Assembly (NCBI GenBank): GCA_030062745.1 | Contig: CP099848.1 | Span: 12,561,568-12,625,567 of the forward strand | DNA from: Capitulum mitella | Lineage: Eukaryota; Arthropoda; Thecostraca; Pollicipedomorpha; Pollicipedidae | Length of the DNA: 64,000 bases | Direction: 5' to 3' | Shown: positions 10,929 to 22,980 of the stretch, in pieces | Position numbering within the stretch: the first letter of the stretch is position 1 | Layout: each line of letters opens with the position of its first letter | Translations under genes and position numbers: made by a program | Notes under the pieces: generated by a model | The model's database searches: none | What the model saw: only the letters and a program-made list of their open reading frames with translations | What the model was told of the DNA's origin: nothing

Positions 10929-12178
10929 TTAACCCGTGCACGACAGTCCATCGGCCACGATCACGCTCGACTGGGGGGGACAGTTGGCTGCCCCCTCTAA
11001 CTCACGAACGGCTTGTCGCACGATAAAAATAAGCATACCGTTGGAAAGCTTGTGACGAGTAGAGCTCGAAACTGGTCTCATTTTTAGTTTTAGATAATAT
11101 ATAAGCAATTTACATCCTATATACTTTTTCTCATAGCCGACTGCATGAGACCGAGAAACGGCCTGAATCTCAAGGGCTGTGACTAATAATTCATAGGTAA
11201 AGGCACCAGCGCACAAATAAAGGTCCGCAAATGCCGATACACATCTCATTTCTCGGATTTCTTCAATATATACGCCGAAACGTTGAGTTAAAGACATTTC
11301 CGAGACAAAAGACAAAAGACAAAAGTTAAAGGCAATTCTCGCGCCGGTTGTCGGCGTACGCCGCAGCCGCACGCAGTAAGAAATTGACGGGGACTAATTT
11401 CAGCGTTCCGATTTTCGCGAAAAAAATTCTATCCATGTAAATTTTATTGATCTTAGTGGTTCTTGAGCTGGTTTTTAATCCTTAAATTTTGGAAAAATTC
11501 ATTAGTTACTGATCTACACAATTGGCGGAGCTTTATTCGCGAGAGCCTGTTTGTTTCCAAACTACGCAAATGTTTAAAACTCTTTGATGTTCCTGGTATT
11601 ACTTACGTCTTTGCAAGCCAGTTCTGCCATTTCCTACCCAGTCTGAGTAATTCATCGCTGATTTTGACGGTGGTACATTTTGGCTCACAACAGCTATTCG
11701 TGACCTGACCTCAGGTCAGTGGCTGGAAGTCATTGATACTTTGCCGAATGACGGTAACTAGATTTCTTGCTTCACTTCACACCAAAAATGTTATGAAATA
11801 TTCCGTCAATTTCCGAAAAAAACGACGACATGTCTTAAAAATGGGCTTGACCTTATGTCAATGACCCGGAAAATTCTGAAAAAATCTGAGATAGCAGATG
11901 TGTTTCATCTATCAAGATCACTAATCCCTGAAAGTATTGTTGTGATATCTTGTTTTGCGAAAGAGTTACAGGGCGCTAAACTTTTTTGGACATAGGTCCG
12001 TTTGACCTGACTTAGGTCAGGCACCTGACCTGACCTGAAGTCAAAACTTTGACACAAAGTGTAAAAATGATGAAGCAAAAGGTACACAAAGTTTCGTGAC
12101 TCTGTGTTTGTTTGTTCTCTTGCAATCTCAGGGGCGGCGGTCAACTGCCCCCCCCCCCCCCAGTCGGGGGCAGGTTAA
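10929..12178 (+). mobile_element. Second TTAA-flanked element family, complete copy
   Basis: Starts TTAA+CCCGTGCACGAC (TTAA at 10,929-10,932) and ends gggggcagg+TTAA (12,175-12,178). The internal sequence differs from the CCCTATTCCCGG family. A truncated reverse copy is at 43,718-44,284 and shares its CCCGCGCACGAC end and several long internal stretches. No transposase is visible. The outer inverted repeats of this copy are weak. Confidence 0.65.
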
Positions 12179-13990
12179 TGTCCCGTAGAAAGCCTGAAAA
12201 GTTGATTAAGATGCATCTAGAAGTGTTTTGTATTTTGTAACAATTCTACAAAAAATCTAAGACAATCAAAAAGTTGCACTGATCAGCATCAACAGAAGAA
12301 AGAAAGCAAGAAGCCTCATACACGAGAAGTGTTCTCGTTAAAATTGCAGTCACCGAGAAATTACACAAAACTGTCGAAAAGATGCTGAAATTGCAGAAAA
12401 TAGGCTATGTCGTATTCGCGGCATACTGCCATTTCGCTTAGTGCATTGTCGGAAACGTATTTTTGTTTGGTTTCAAGGCGCATATTCAAAACCATCGAAT
12501 GAAGCACTGTGCCAGAAAGAAATATCGTTCACGGTAGAATGTAACATCTTCATCAACGTTTCCAACGACATCCTAATTCGGCTTTGATGGTAGTCTGAAA
12601 ATCGGGGTTCGATGCTGGTGTGACGCACGACTTTCGAACTATCAACACTATGGATTACACTATCAAGGTTCACTGTGATCCAAACCAAAACAGTTGTAGT
12701 GCTCTCACTATCAACAGTGCTGAGATGATATTTTACGTTCTTTGTCTTTATTTTACTTTCTTTGTGGCACACTTTGTCTTGGTGTTCATAACATCACAGG
12801 CAATACTAAGACTGCGAAAATGGAGTTACCGTACTAAAAAAAAAAAACAGCAAGACACTCGTGTTCATGACAGGTGCTGCGCACTGCGTTATTTCTTCAA
12901 ATGTGGAAGAATATGTTACAGCAGTGCTTGGAACATTTATTTTCTTTCGATGTATTTACAATACAGACGGGTGTTCCCCGATATACTTCAGCATTTTGCA
13001 TACTGGGAATTGCACGCATGAACGTCATACATAACCATGATATTGTTTTTGTCATTACTGAAGAGTCAAGAGTATCGTAGAAAAAAACATCTAAAAGCGA
13101 AAAATATCTACCAGAATAGCTATACGGACAAAGAGTTTACGAGCTACCACAATGCGCATAAAAGTGCAAAACACCTGGTGAATTGAGCTATCTTCTGAGG
13201 AAAGCTTCATGACTCGGTGCCCACTAGTTGCAAAGTTAAATCGATTCAGTTAAACTAGTTCGAGGAAGACTCACTCGGCTTAAAGCTTCGTCCGTAAATA
13301 CCACGGTTACTGAAAAGAAATGCTTGAATGCGTTTGTGTACATTCGGTAAATGTGTTTGATGACACTGCACTTTTTTGGTTTCACCGTTGTGAAGAGCGG
13401 ACACAAATTTCGTTTTACCACTGTCTGTTCATACCAACCGTAACATGCCGTGGGCAAAAAGTTAAGTGGTTGAAAAAATGGCCAAAAATTAAGTCAGTTT
13501 CATTCATGGCCCACTAAAAGCGTACACGTCTTATCCAAATGAATCCACCGTAGAATCAGCAACGTAACATTTCATAAACTCTATGGCTAATCAGCTACTC
13601 CTTGATGGTATATACATCCACTACGACCAAAATCGGACAAGGAATAAGTCACACTTCGTTGCGACTTGGCCTGAAATGATTCAAAGACACTGGTCCTGGG
13701 CCGTTCCTGGGCCGTGCAAAAGATCCAAATAGTCATGTGGTTTGAGAAAGTGACACGTAGAAGCAGCCATAAATTTCCAGTGTGATATCACAAACACCAA
13801 GTCGCAAAAATGCCAGCGAGATATTTGAAACAGCTTTACACAAAAAAGTCGGCTTCTGACCATCACACTCCGACCATCATGATCACTCCGCCCCGATCAA
13901 AAAGAGGAAGGCAAAACCGGGTGAATGATCATTCACGACAACGGCAATAACAACGGAAAGCTCCGTAAAATACGCCCATCCAGAATCAGG
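12179..13990. other. Intergenic DNA, no gene seen
   Basis: AT-rich, with only short unrelated reading frames. Nothing recognisable on either strand. Confidence 0.5.
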
Positions 13991-13992
13991 GC

Positions 13993-14024
13993 TATTTAAC
14001 AGTGCGGCGGCTGCGACAGCTCAG
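13993..14024 (+). promoter_or_regulatory. Core promoter (TATA + TCAG initiator) of the DAT-like gene
   Basis: TATTTAA at 13,993-13,999 is followed by TCAG at 14,021-14,024. The distance from TATA start to initiator A (14,023) is 30 bases, the standard spacing of arthropod core promoters. The following 205 bases are CpG-rich and lead to the ATG at 14,229, which is followed by a splice donor. Confidence 0.55.
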
Positions 14025-14228
14025 CCTCCAGCGGTACCGGCACACAGACCGGCAGGGCGAGCGGACCCCGCGGCCGCCGCCGTCTTCGAGACTGTCCCTC
14101 ACCTGTAGCCTCAAGGCCGCGGCTCCAGCTCCAGCACCACCTGACCGGCCATCAGTGCAGCGCGCTGTGCACGGGCGGCTGCGCGTGCCGCGGCGCACGA
14201 GCGAGCGAACGCACGCCGTCCGGCCGAG

Positions 14229-14307
14229 ATGCAGAATCCGGCTTTCTCCGGCGCCGCAGACGAGTGGGAGCTGGGAGCGATTGAGAACGGGAATGCAACG
14301 GAAAATG
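14229..14307 (+). CDS. DAT: DAT-like exon 1 (cytosolic N-terminus)
   Basis: Twenty-six codons from MQNPAFSG to ENGNATEN plus one base, ending at donor AATG|GTGAGC. Chosen because TATA and initiator lie upstream at the right spacing and its phase-1 end fits the acceptor TTTCAG|TTGTTCAC of exon 2, joining as ...[13 protein letters not shown]. The peptide itself is not conserved, so this exon is inferred. Confidence 0.5.
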
Positions 14308-17300
14308 GTGAGCTCGTCTGCGACCCACGCAGTTTTTTGGAATTTTGAAAAGAGTGTTTCCACGTAGCAAAATGCATGTTCGTAAGGTATATACCATGGC
14401 CAAATTTGGAGAATCTGGAATGCTGGGAAAAATGAATGCAAAGCACTTCCACGTGGTAAAATGCATGCTTTTCGTTATATACGTCATATGTACGTTATAT
14501 GTTACATACGTATACATACGTCGTTATGTACGTGTCATATGTTATGGCAATGTTAACATTTTTTAAAGTTTTTCTCAAGAAACTGATTGGTCGAATGCGT
14601 TTCCACCCTCATGTACCAAGAAGCGCAGGCAGGATTTTTTGGAGGGGGTCAGGCAAGGCGTAACCAAGGATGGAGGGCAAGAGAGATGTGGCCCCCTCCA
14701 TTGAGGTCGAACACGTAACGTTCCTTTACGCATTACACATGCAATGAAACAATCTCTGGAACTCTTAACTAAAGTGGCCGAGGTCCAAAGAGTTTTCGGT
14801 TCAGAGGGGGATGAGTTTGTTGCGCCCCTCCTTTGAAAAATCCGGACTGTGTCCCTGGGGTCAGGAGGCTAACCTTCTCCAGAAAGAAACAAGATATTTA
14901 AAGCTAAGTTTACGTCAAAACAGTACAGGCAATTGGAGCTGGGAGATCAGCCAGCGCTTCTGAATCTCTCCTGACTTCATTATTATTGTACGGAGCATTA
15001 AGGCCGTGACCTGCTTGTCGCCGTGCCAAGTCATGGAGAACCGGAATAACCAGTCTCAGTGGACGGGTTTGCTGGGATTTCTACAGACGTCACCCGTCCC
15101 CGGACTGTTCCGCGGAAATGTGCTGGCGTGGCACACAGGCCTGCTCGTCTTGACGAGTTTTTGAGATGTTTATTGATGATAATCGGGAAATCAATGCAGT
15201 GCCTGGAGAGTGACTGCTGCAGCCTGCAAATTAAGCAGCAAGTTCAAAGCAGCAATTCTACGGCGATTGAATGAAGGAAAAAGGTAGTCTTTTTCCTCTC
15301 GTTTACAGTCCAAACACATGTAACTCTATTTATAACGTGTCCAACGGGTCTTCTGTGCTATGGCAAATGACGTCGGTGATTAACATGGTTCATGATATGC
15401 ATATCTGAAATTCGCAAGTATTGAGCTACTAAACAATTAACCACATTTTCTCAAAACCGTGAGACGTAAAACCTAAAATGCACTGTGCTTGTCCGTGAAT
15501 ATAGGCACGTATGCAGATGAAACATACTTAGTATGACCAAGAACTACTTGTGTTTATTCAAGAACCCCTCAGTCTGTACAGGTATGGCATGCGATTCATT
15601 TTGTGCACTAATTTGCCAGCTTACGCCCAGATACTTTGTAAATGATAGATGTGTCGGCAGCTTGACTGCATTTTGTCAACGTAACAAACGGAGTCATGAC
15701 ATTTTTAAACATCAAGAAACACCTTTCCAATGACTACATCTGAAGTCATGACTGAAAAAAGCATTAGTTTGGTTGTGCTCGGCATAATTTTAAAAAAAAA
15801 GCAAATGTTGTAGCAAATGTCATCGGGAGTATCCTCTCGATTAACTAATTACTGCACGTTACGGCAGCAGAAGTCTGGAAAACGAGTGATATACAAGAAA
15901 CGAAGGTGTGCGGTTCCTGTGGATCTTTCTTTTTACCTGGCGCCCAGGCGTACAAATATGGCATTAAGACTTTCGCGATGATAGAAAGAAAAAGGCAAAT
16001 GAAGATGGTCTCAAACGAGTTGCTCAGCGGAGTCCATGCATTGAATGAAGTACAAAAGACGACACCCATTTTGCTCAGTTTTCGCTGCATATTGCGTGAT
16101 ACTGATGTGATGCCTCAGACATTTCAATATTTACGACTGAAATGTTGCCATTTATAAAATGACGTTTTTGAGGAATCACTGAAATCCGGGCAGGCACGTA
16201 GCCAGGATTTTCCTCACGGGGGGGGGGCAAATGTCAGATTTTGTCATATATCACTAGCATATGACGAAGTTTATAGGAAAAAGCAGCAATTTTGCGGAAC
16301 TGACCTCATATTTAACCCACAAGAATACATATAATGTTTGTTTTGCAACATATGTATGATCGCTATTCGGTATTCCTGTAAAACCGCTATATATCTAGTG
16401 TAGACCGCTTGGCTCAAGGGGGCCATGGCCCCCATGGCCCCCCCCCCCTTGGCTACGTCCCTGAATCCGGTTTCGTCTGCATTATCCGACTGCGTTCATA
16501 CTTAGACTAGGTAACATTAGACCATCAGGTGATAATGGTGGCATCATTTCATTCATTAACACGCACACTGGACGGGGAAGCACATTTGTACCTCCCACCT
16601 GTCTTGAAAGTCTCGAGAACGGATCCGAGCTGGTCGCTGCTACTTTTTAACATTTGTGGCAATTGGATATCTCGTCGACTGACCCCTAAAAAGTTGAAAA
16701 CTGGTCGGGAATTTTGAAATGTGAAGTATTTCAAGTTAAATAAACATAACGCACATAACGGTTGTCGCTGACAAAGGCGAACTTTACGAAATGACTAGCG
16801 TTCTACGTAAGATTACCGTTTGAACATAATCGGCCGACATCATTAGGGCATAAGTGATGGATGTACCAAGACCAAAGCCAAGGTCGGTAAGGGTCAAGGA
16901 CATCAAAGGTCAAGGCCAACCAGCTTGTGAGCTGATCCAGATTTGCTTTGCAGCATGTCAGTTTGTATGAAAAATGCATACAAAGACTCCAATGAAAACA
17001 CGCGTGAGCATATTGATACGCCTACATATACTAGGGTCAGTAAAGGTCAAGGTCATCAAAGGTCAAGGTCAACAATCTTGTGAACTGGTCCAGATTTGCT
17101 TTGCAATGGTCGGTTTGCATGAAATATGCATTCCAACGAACCTAAAAAAACACGTGTGCGCACATTGATACACTTATATATACCACGGCCATTGCAGGCC
17201 AAGATCATCAAAGGTGAAGGTCAACGATTCTGTGACCTGGTCCAGATTTGCTTTGCATTAATTCAATTTGTATGAAATATGCATTCAAAGACCCTAATAA

Positions 17301-17329
17301 GAACGCTTTTGTGCACATTGATACGCATT

Positions 17330-17390
<61 letters not shown>

Positions 17391-17414
17391 ATATATGTAT
17401 ATCTTCATGCGTAT

Positions 17415-17472
<58 letters not shown>

Positions 17473-20400
17473 ATAGATACGCATATATGTATATAGATAC
17501 GCGTATAGATACGCATATAGATACGCATATATATAAATATATATATATAAGCAGATACATGTATATACAATTCGTACGTTTTATAGTAATCGAATCGAGT
17601 AATTCGGTTCATTATAACGACTTAAGCGCAAGCTGTTGACATAAATCTTACTTTGGGCAAAAAAATTCGCCCAAGGTCAATGACCTCGCTCCACGTTTTT
17701 GGCCTCGCGCAGGCTGGTAACGCTAGAAGTGATGAAATGTACCGATGTTGTTGCCTTCATTGGAAATACGCCAAAAGATGCGTTTAGCGCCCTTATTTAC
17801 ATTCGGGCTACACCTGAGTGCAAATGAGATCTCGTGTTGCTCTAAATCTGGTCCGCAAAAAAGTGAAAAAAATGGCGCCAAACGTCAGTGAGCCTGACAT
17901 GGCCTCAACCCGGAATCCTCATTCAACACGGCAAATGAATGGAAATTGCCGTATTTTACGTTTTAACACCCAAACACGCATCCTTTTTCTCGTTTCGTTC
18001 GAAAAGCCGTACGAAATGGCCCGTACGGACTGAGAACGTGTCCAAAGTTGACCTTTTCTACCCCATTCGACCTTGAAGATACTCACCTAGGGTCATGAAA
18101 ATTGCACACGATGTAAATCTTTATGGCCCTACCCTGCCCACAACTTTCATTTCTCTAGTTCTTTCCGTTTCCGAGGTCGGAGGGGGGAGGATTTCTGTGC
18201 CCGCTTCCAGATGGCGTTAGCGCGAAACCGCCTTCCACTGCGCTGGTTAACGGGCCGCTTAGATGTTTCTCTAGGACCAGAATTCGATGCTATCCAGTAC
18301 TATGCCGCGCATCGACTCTCAAAAGCATCATAGACACCACAATGGGGCGGTGGCAAACGCCAATGATTTTCGCCGGAGAGCTCTGGCTCCAAGAATGAAC
18401 GCCGATTTTTGTTCTTTGTATGTGTAGGCATCTGGCAAAGTTCAAATAAAAACAGCCCTGTTTGTATGCATGGGCCCAACATGGTACGGAAATGATAAGA
18501 AATGCACAATGTACGAACTTGTAATGAAATAGCATTACGACCGTTGTCACGTTGCGAAGTACTGACGAACCGACCCTTATTGTCAACCAAGAAGTGAATG
18601 CCATAGTAAAGTCATAAGCCACTTCATAAGCAAAGTCATTAAAGCCATTTGTCATATTTAGGTCCCTGAACTAAAGCAGACCATAATACGTTATTAAGAG
18701 TTGGCTACCATTTTCCATTGTATGTTTAATTGGTGCGGACAGCAAACAATCATTTATGACAACAATATCCCAAAAAGCTTGATAATCGTGTAACCTAATC
18801 ACCCTCTCTCTGTTGTAAACCGGTTTGCCAAACATACTGTTCCATAATCAGCCTATCGTTCCACTCGGCGATAACACTTTTCCAGACTGGCTCTCCAGTT
18901 CTTTTCCTCTGCACCTTTTGTCTTCATTGATCGTGCTTCAGGCGTGTAAGAGGCCTCTATTCTAAGCAGGTAACGGCTTGGTTACTGTATTTTTTTCTCC
19001 AAATATTTTTTTTTATTCTCAAACATTCTAAGAAGCATTTCTGAGTTTAGAATTTTCCTCGGATGACGCCAAAAGCCTGTTGCCCCATATCCCTTTGGTA
19101 CTTTTGTACGGTAACATGTAATTAAAACTTTAATAATGGCTTAATTGTCATATTAACAGTCAGATCGCCAAATATGAAAAAGAGTAAAACGTAGCCCTTA
19201 AAAGCAGTTTGGAATGATTTTATCGCACATTGAAATGTTTGTTGCTTCTAATCCCAATTAGTCTCAAGAAACTGTCTGCAGATGGCGAACCGGACAGATG
19301 TAAACAAAAACTGCAGGGATATCATCATTGCTACTAGCTTCTCTGCCCTGTAAGCGAAGCTCTGTAATTTCAGTGCTCTGAAATTTGGCTTACGACAGAT
19401 GAGACCTGCACTGCGCCTGCAGCTTCACCGCCAAACACGCCGAAAAGACATATCGCGCAGCGGTTCGGGCCGAACAGAGAATCGCCTCAGCAGTGTGAGC
19501 GCTGGACGGTTCGGGTCGAACAGAGAATCGCCTCAGCAGTGTGAGCGCTGAACGGTTCGGGTTGAATAGAGAATCGCCTCAGCAGTGTGGGCGCTGGGCG
19601 GTTCGGGTCGAACAGACAATCGCCTCAGCAGTGTGAGCGGCGAGCGACAGCCGATGTCCGAACGTGGCGGCCGTGCTTCCGTTTCAGTTGTTCACGTGGA
19701 GGCCAAGCCGGACGCGGACGGGCTGGCCTGCGAGCCGGAGATCAGGGAACACTGGAACAAGAGGATGGACTTCCTGCTCTCCATCATTGGCTTCGCCGTG
19801 GACCTGGCCAACGTCTGGAGGTTCCCGTACCTCTGCTACAAAAACGGCGGCGGTGAGCGTGTGGCGCAGCTTGGCCTGTTGGCTAGCTTCGGATCGCTAC
19901 TTTTAATGAAAGGGAATATTCCACCTTTGTCGATTTTTCACAAACTTGGTTGGTCCCAAAATGTTGCAGATAACTCCGCAGATATTCCGCACTGTTCTCC
20001 TGAGATACATCTGGAAAGTTCAGGAAAAAGCCATGCATTAAAAAAGAAAATATCTTTTGTGTTCAATCGCATGATGTCGTCTTTATTACGTCTTTCTCTG
20101 CAGTGTATTCCCAACTTCATTCCGTTTAAATGTAGTATGCACGACTTTCGCATCCTGGTAGCGGTTTTCCCTTTGCACAGTTTCGTCAGTAATGTTTTTA
20201 TTGCGTTTTCCATTGCATTGCAACACAATCCATTTTGTCAGCACGTATTAAGTTTTGCGTAAGAGTGTTTTGCGTATTTCATACGCTTTTTTGAGCTTGC
20301 TGAGCAGGATCCCTCGGATCCGGCGCCAACAGAATTCCAGCAAGCAAAGGTGGAGCGTTCGGGGCTCATTACTCGCTCTAACGCGTACTAGTGCAATGTT

Positions 20401-22923
20401 TACAGGAATCGTTAAGCGTTGTATTAGCAACAAAAACAGCAGAATAAAAAGAAAAAAATCACCGTTCGTTGCAAGTGATCAATGTTGCAAATAGAAAAAC
20501 GCATCTCTTTTTGTTCATAACAACAAAACACTGTCAGTCCTAGTATGACGGATGCTCTTAATGGCTTCTTCATGAGCATCCATAGGCGGCTCCTCGTGTT
20601 TCAGAGTGAGTGTTTCGGAAAAAACTCACAAAGCAGAAGAAGGTGATAGGGAGCGGGTATAGCCACAGATATACTTGGCGGACCCAGTGGTCTTGTTAAT
20701 CTCGGTATTCATCGATAAACAGTCCTCGGCTACAAAACACTTTTTTTGAAATCCGTAGACCATGAAAATTATAATGAAAGGATTATGTGAAAATCGCATG
20801 GCCTTTTTGACAAGTGTAACCATGTCCTAATAGTGAAAAGCAACATTCTGACGACTCGCTGAGAAGCTATTGTGACGGTTAACTGAATTTTTTGAGGCCG
20901 ACGACCCTAAAACATTCCCGTCTCGTTTACTGGAGATGAACTCTCTCAATCCCCTCCACGAAGCTGACATCGGGAACCAACACTGCCGGCAGGGGCCTTC
21001 CTGATCCCGTACCTGCTGCTGCTGTTCTTCGGAGCACTTCCGCTGTTCTTCATGGAGCTGGCCATGGGCCAGTTCAACCGACAGGGGCCCATCACCGTCT
21101 GGCGGATCTGCCCGCTCTTCAAAGGCGTCGGCTTCTGTGCCGTCGCCGTCTCTTACTTTGTCTCCTTCTACTACAACGTCATCATCGGCTGGTCGGTCTA
21201 CTTCATCTACTGGAGCTTCTCCAAGAATCTTCCCTGGGTGGGCTGCCACCACAGCTGGAACACGGAGGCCTGCTCCGTTCACGCCAACATCTCGTCAGGT
21301 CGCAGCCCGTCACAGGAATTTTTCAGGTGAGATGGACGACAAAAGCTTCTGCAGGACGTCCTGTTTCGGGGAAAAGGCTATCATTGTATACATTCAATTA
21401 ATTAACAGCCTGCTGTGTACCAAGAGACACCGTATTGTTACATATATCAGTTGCAAGAACAAATGTATCAGGCTCCAGCTTTGCATCACAAAGAATGTAA
21501 ATGTCTGCCGCGCAGCCACATGCAATGCCAGGCTTCCATTACTCGGGGTGACGTATGCTTACAGTGTGTCATCAACAACATAGTCTGCCATAGACTTCGA
21601 TCTGCTGTCCGCAAAAAGATAACCCTGCTACAAGTAGCACATACAACCCTGTCACCCTGTTACTGTAACTCGCACATACAATGGCATAGTTGGAAGATGA
21701 AGTCCTTATGGTGTGCTATTTTGCAAGATATCTGATTAATCAGTATATAGTTTGTGGCGTAGAAAGTGCCTCAGTGGCAATCAAATCCTTATCTGCTATT
21801 GACATACCATATCATGTTTATGGTCTTTCAGGATATATCGAAGCAAAGGAATGTTGCATCACTATTCTGTTCTAAATCAGACAGAAAATCGGAACATGGT
21901 ATTCTTGGTCCAGCAAATGTCTCATGAGGACGGTGACTTAGGCAGCCATACGGGTTGGAGGGTCATTGTGCATACAGTTCTAAATGACAGACACGGGAAG
22001 AGGTTTGATAGTTTAAAGGCCGAACGCTCCGCGCAGTCAAGGACAACGCTGAAATTGCCTTACGTAAGCCAGAAGCAGATTCTTTTCCGTTGGCTGCGTC
22101 AGGAGCTGCTTGCACTTAGCGTAACGTGAAAACAGCTTTTAAGGATCGTCGGCAAAAGGCTTGAATTGTTAAACTAAGTAACTTCTGTTAATCCTAACCT
22201 TTGCCCCGGTATACGTTTGCGAACTACTAAAAACTTGGCGTGGCGATAAGAAAAGCTGCAGACGTTATAAATCATCACCATTCGCGCGGGTTTTAACACA
22301 TGCTGCCAAATGCCCTGTATCTTGCAGACAAATCCCAGTCGTCATAAATCTCTGAAACTGTCATAAAAGTGCATACGAATTTCCACGAAAGGAAAGTGGT
22401 TCCCCGCCCCTTATGCACGGAAGAGGGGGGGCACTCTATGCCCAACTAGTTCCACCGTACCTAGGACAAACTGACAACTTGAAGGTCTCGCAAGACCACA
22501 TCGACCGGCTACCCTCCCACAGCAGCTATAAACGCCGGGTTAAACGGCACTTTTACTGCGGAAAATTGCTGGGAAAGCAGTGCTGCACCATACATATTTA
22601 TTCCCACGATTAATTCATATCATGGCAAGCATTAAAATATGATGTCAAACAGGGGTGTCGGTTTGAATTCTTTTGAGAAGTTCCTGACCTCCCATGTTGA
22701 TTTGGGCCTCTTCATTGTTGGTGCTGCCCTCCCCCAATATTTTCTGCCGGTTTTAAAGGGAAATGGGCAAAAATAACGAAAAGAACGACCGAAATAAATA
22801 AGAGATAGGCAGAAGGTATAGAATAAAGCATAGTCCATCTTTATCTCTCCAGACACATATACACACACATACACACATAGTCCATCATCTCTACCACACA
22901 CACACACACACACACACACACAA

Positions 22924-22980
<57 letters not shown>

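Noticed and set aside
17248..17496. Tyr-Ile repeat 'proteins' in the TA runs
   Set aside because: Pure translation of (TA)n microsatellites. The same occurs at 7.4, 22.9, 32.3 and 57.1 kb.
20827..21282. Minus-strand frame of 151 codons over exon 3
   Set aside because: Antisense shadow of the conserved transporter exon.
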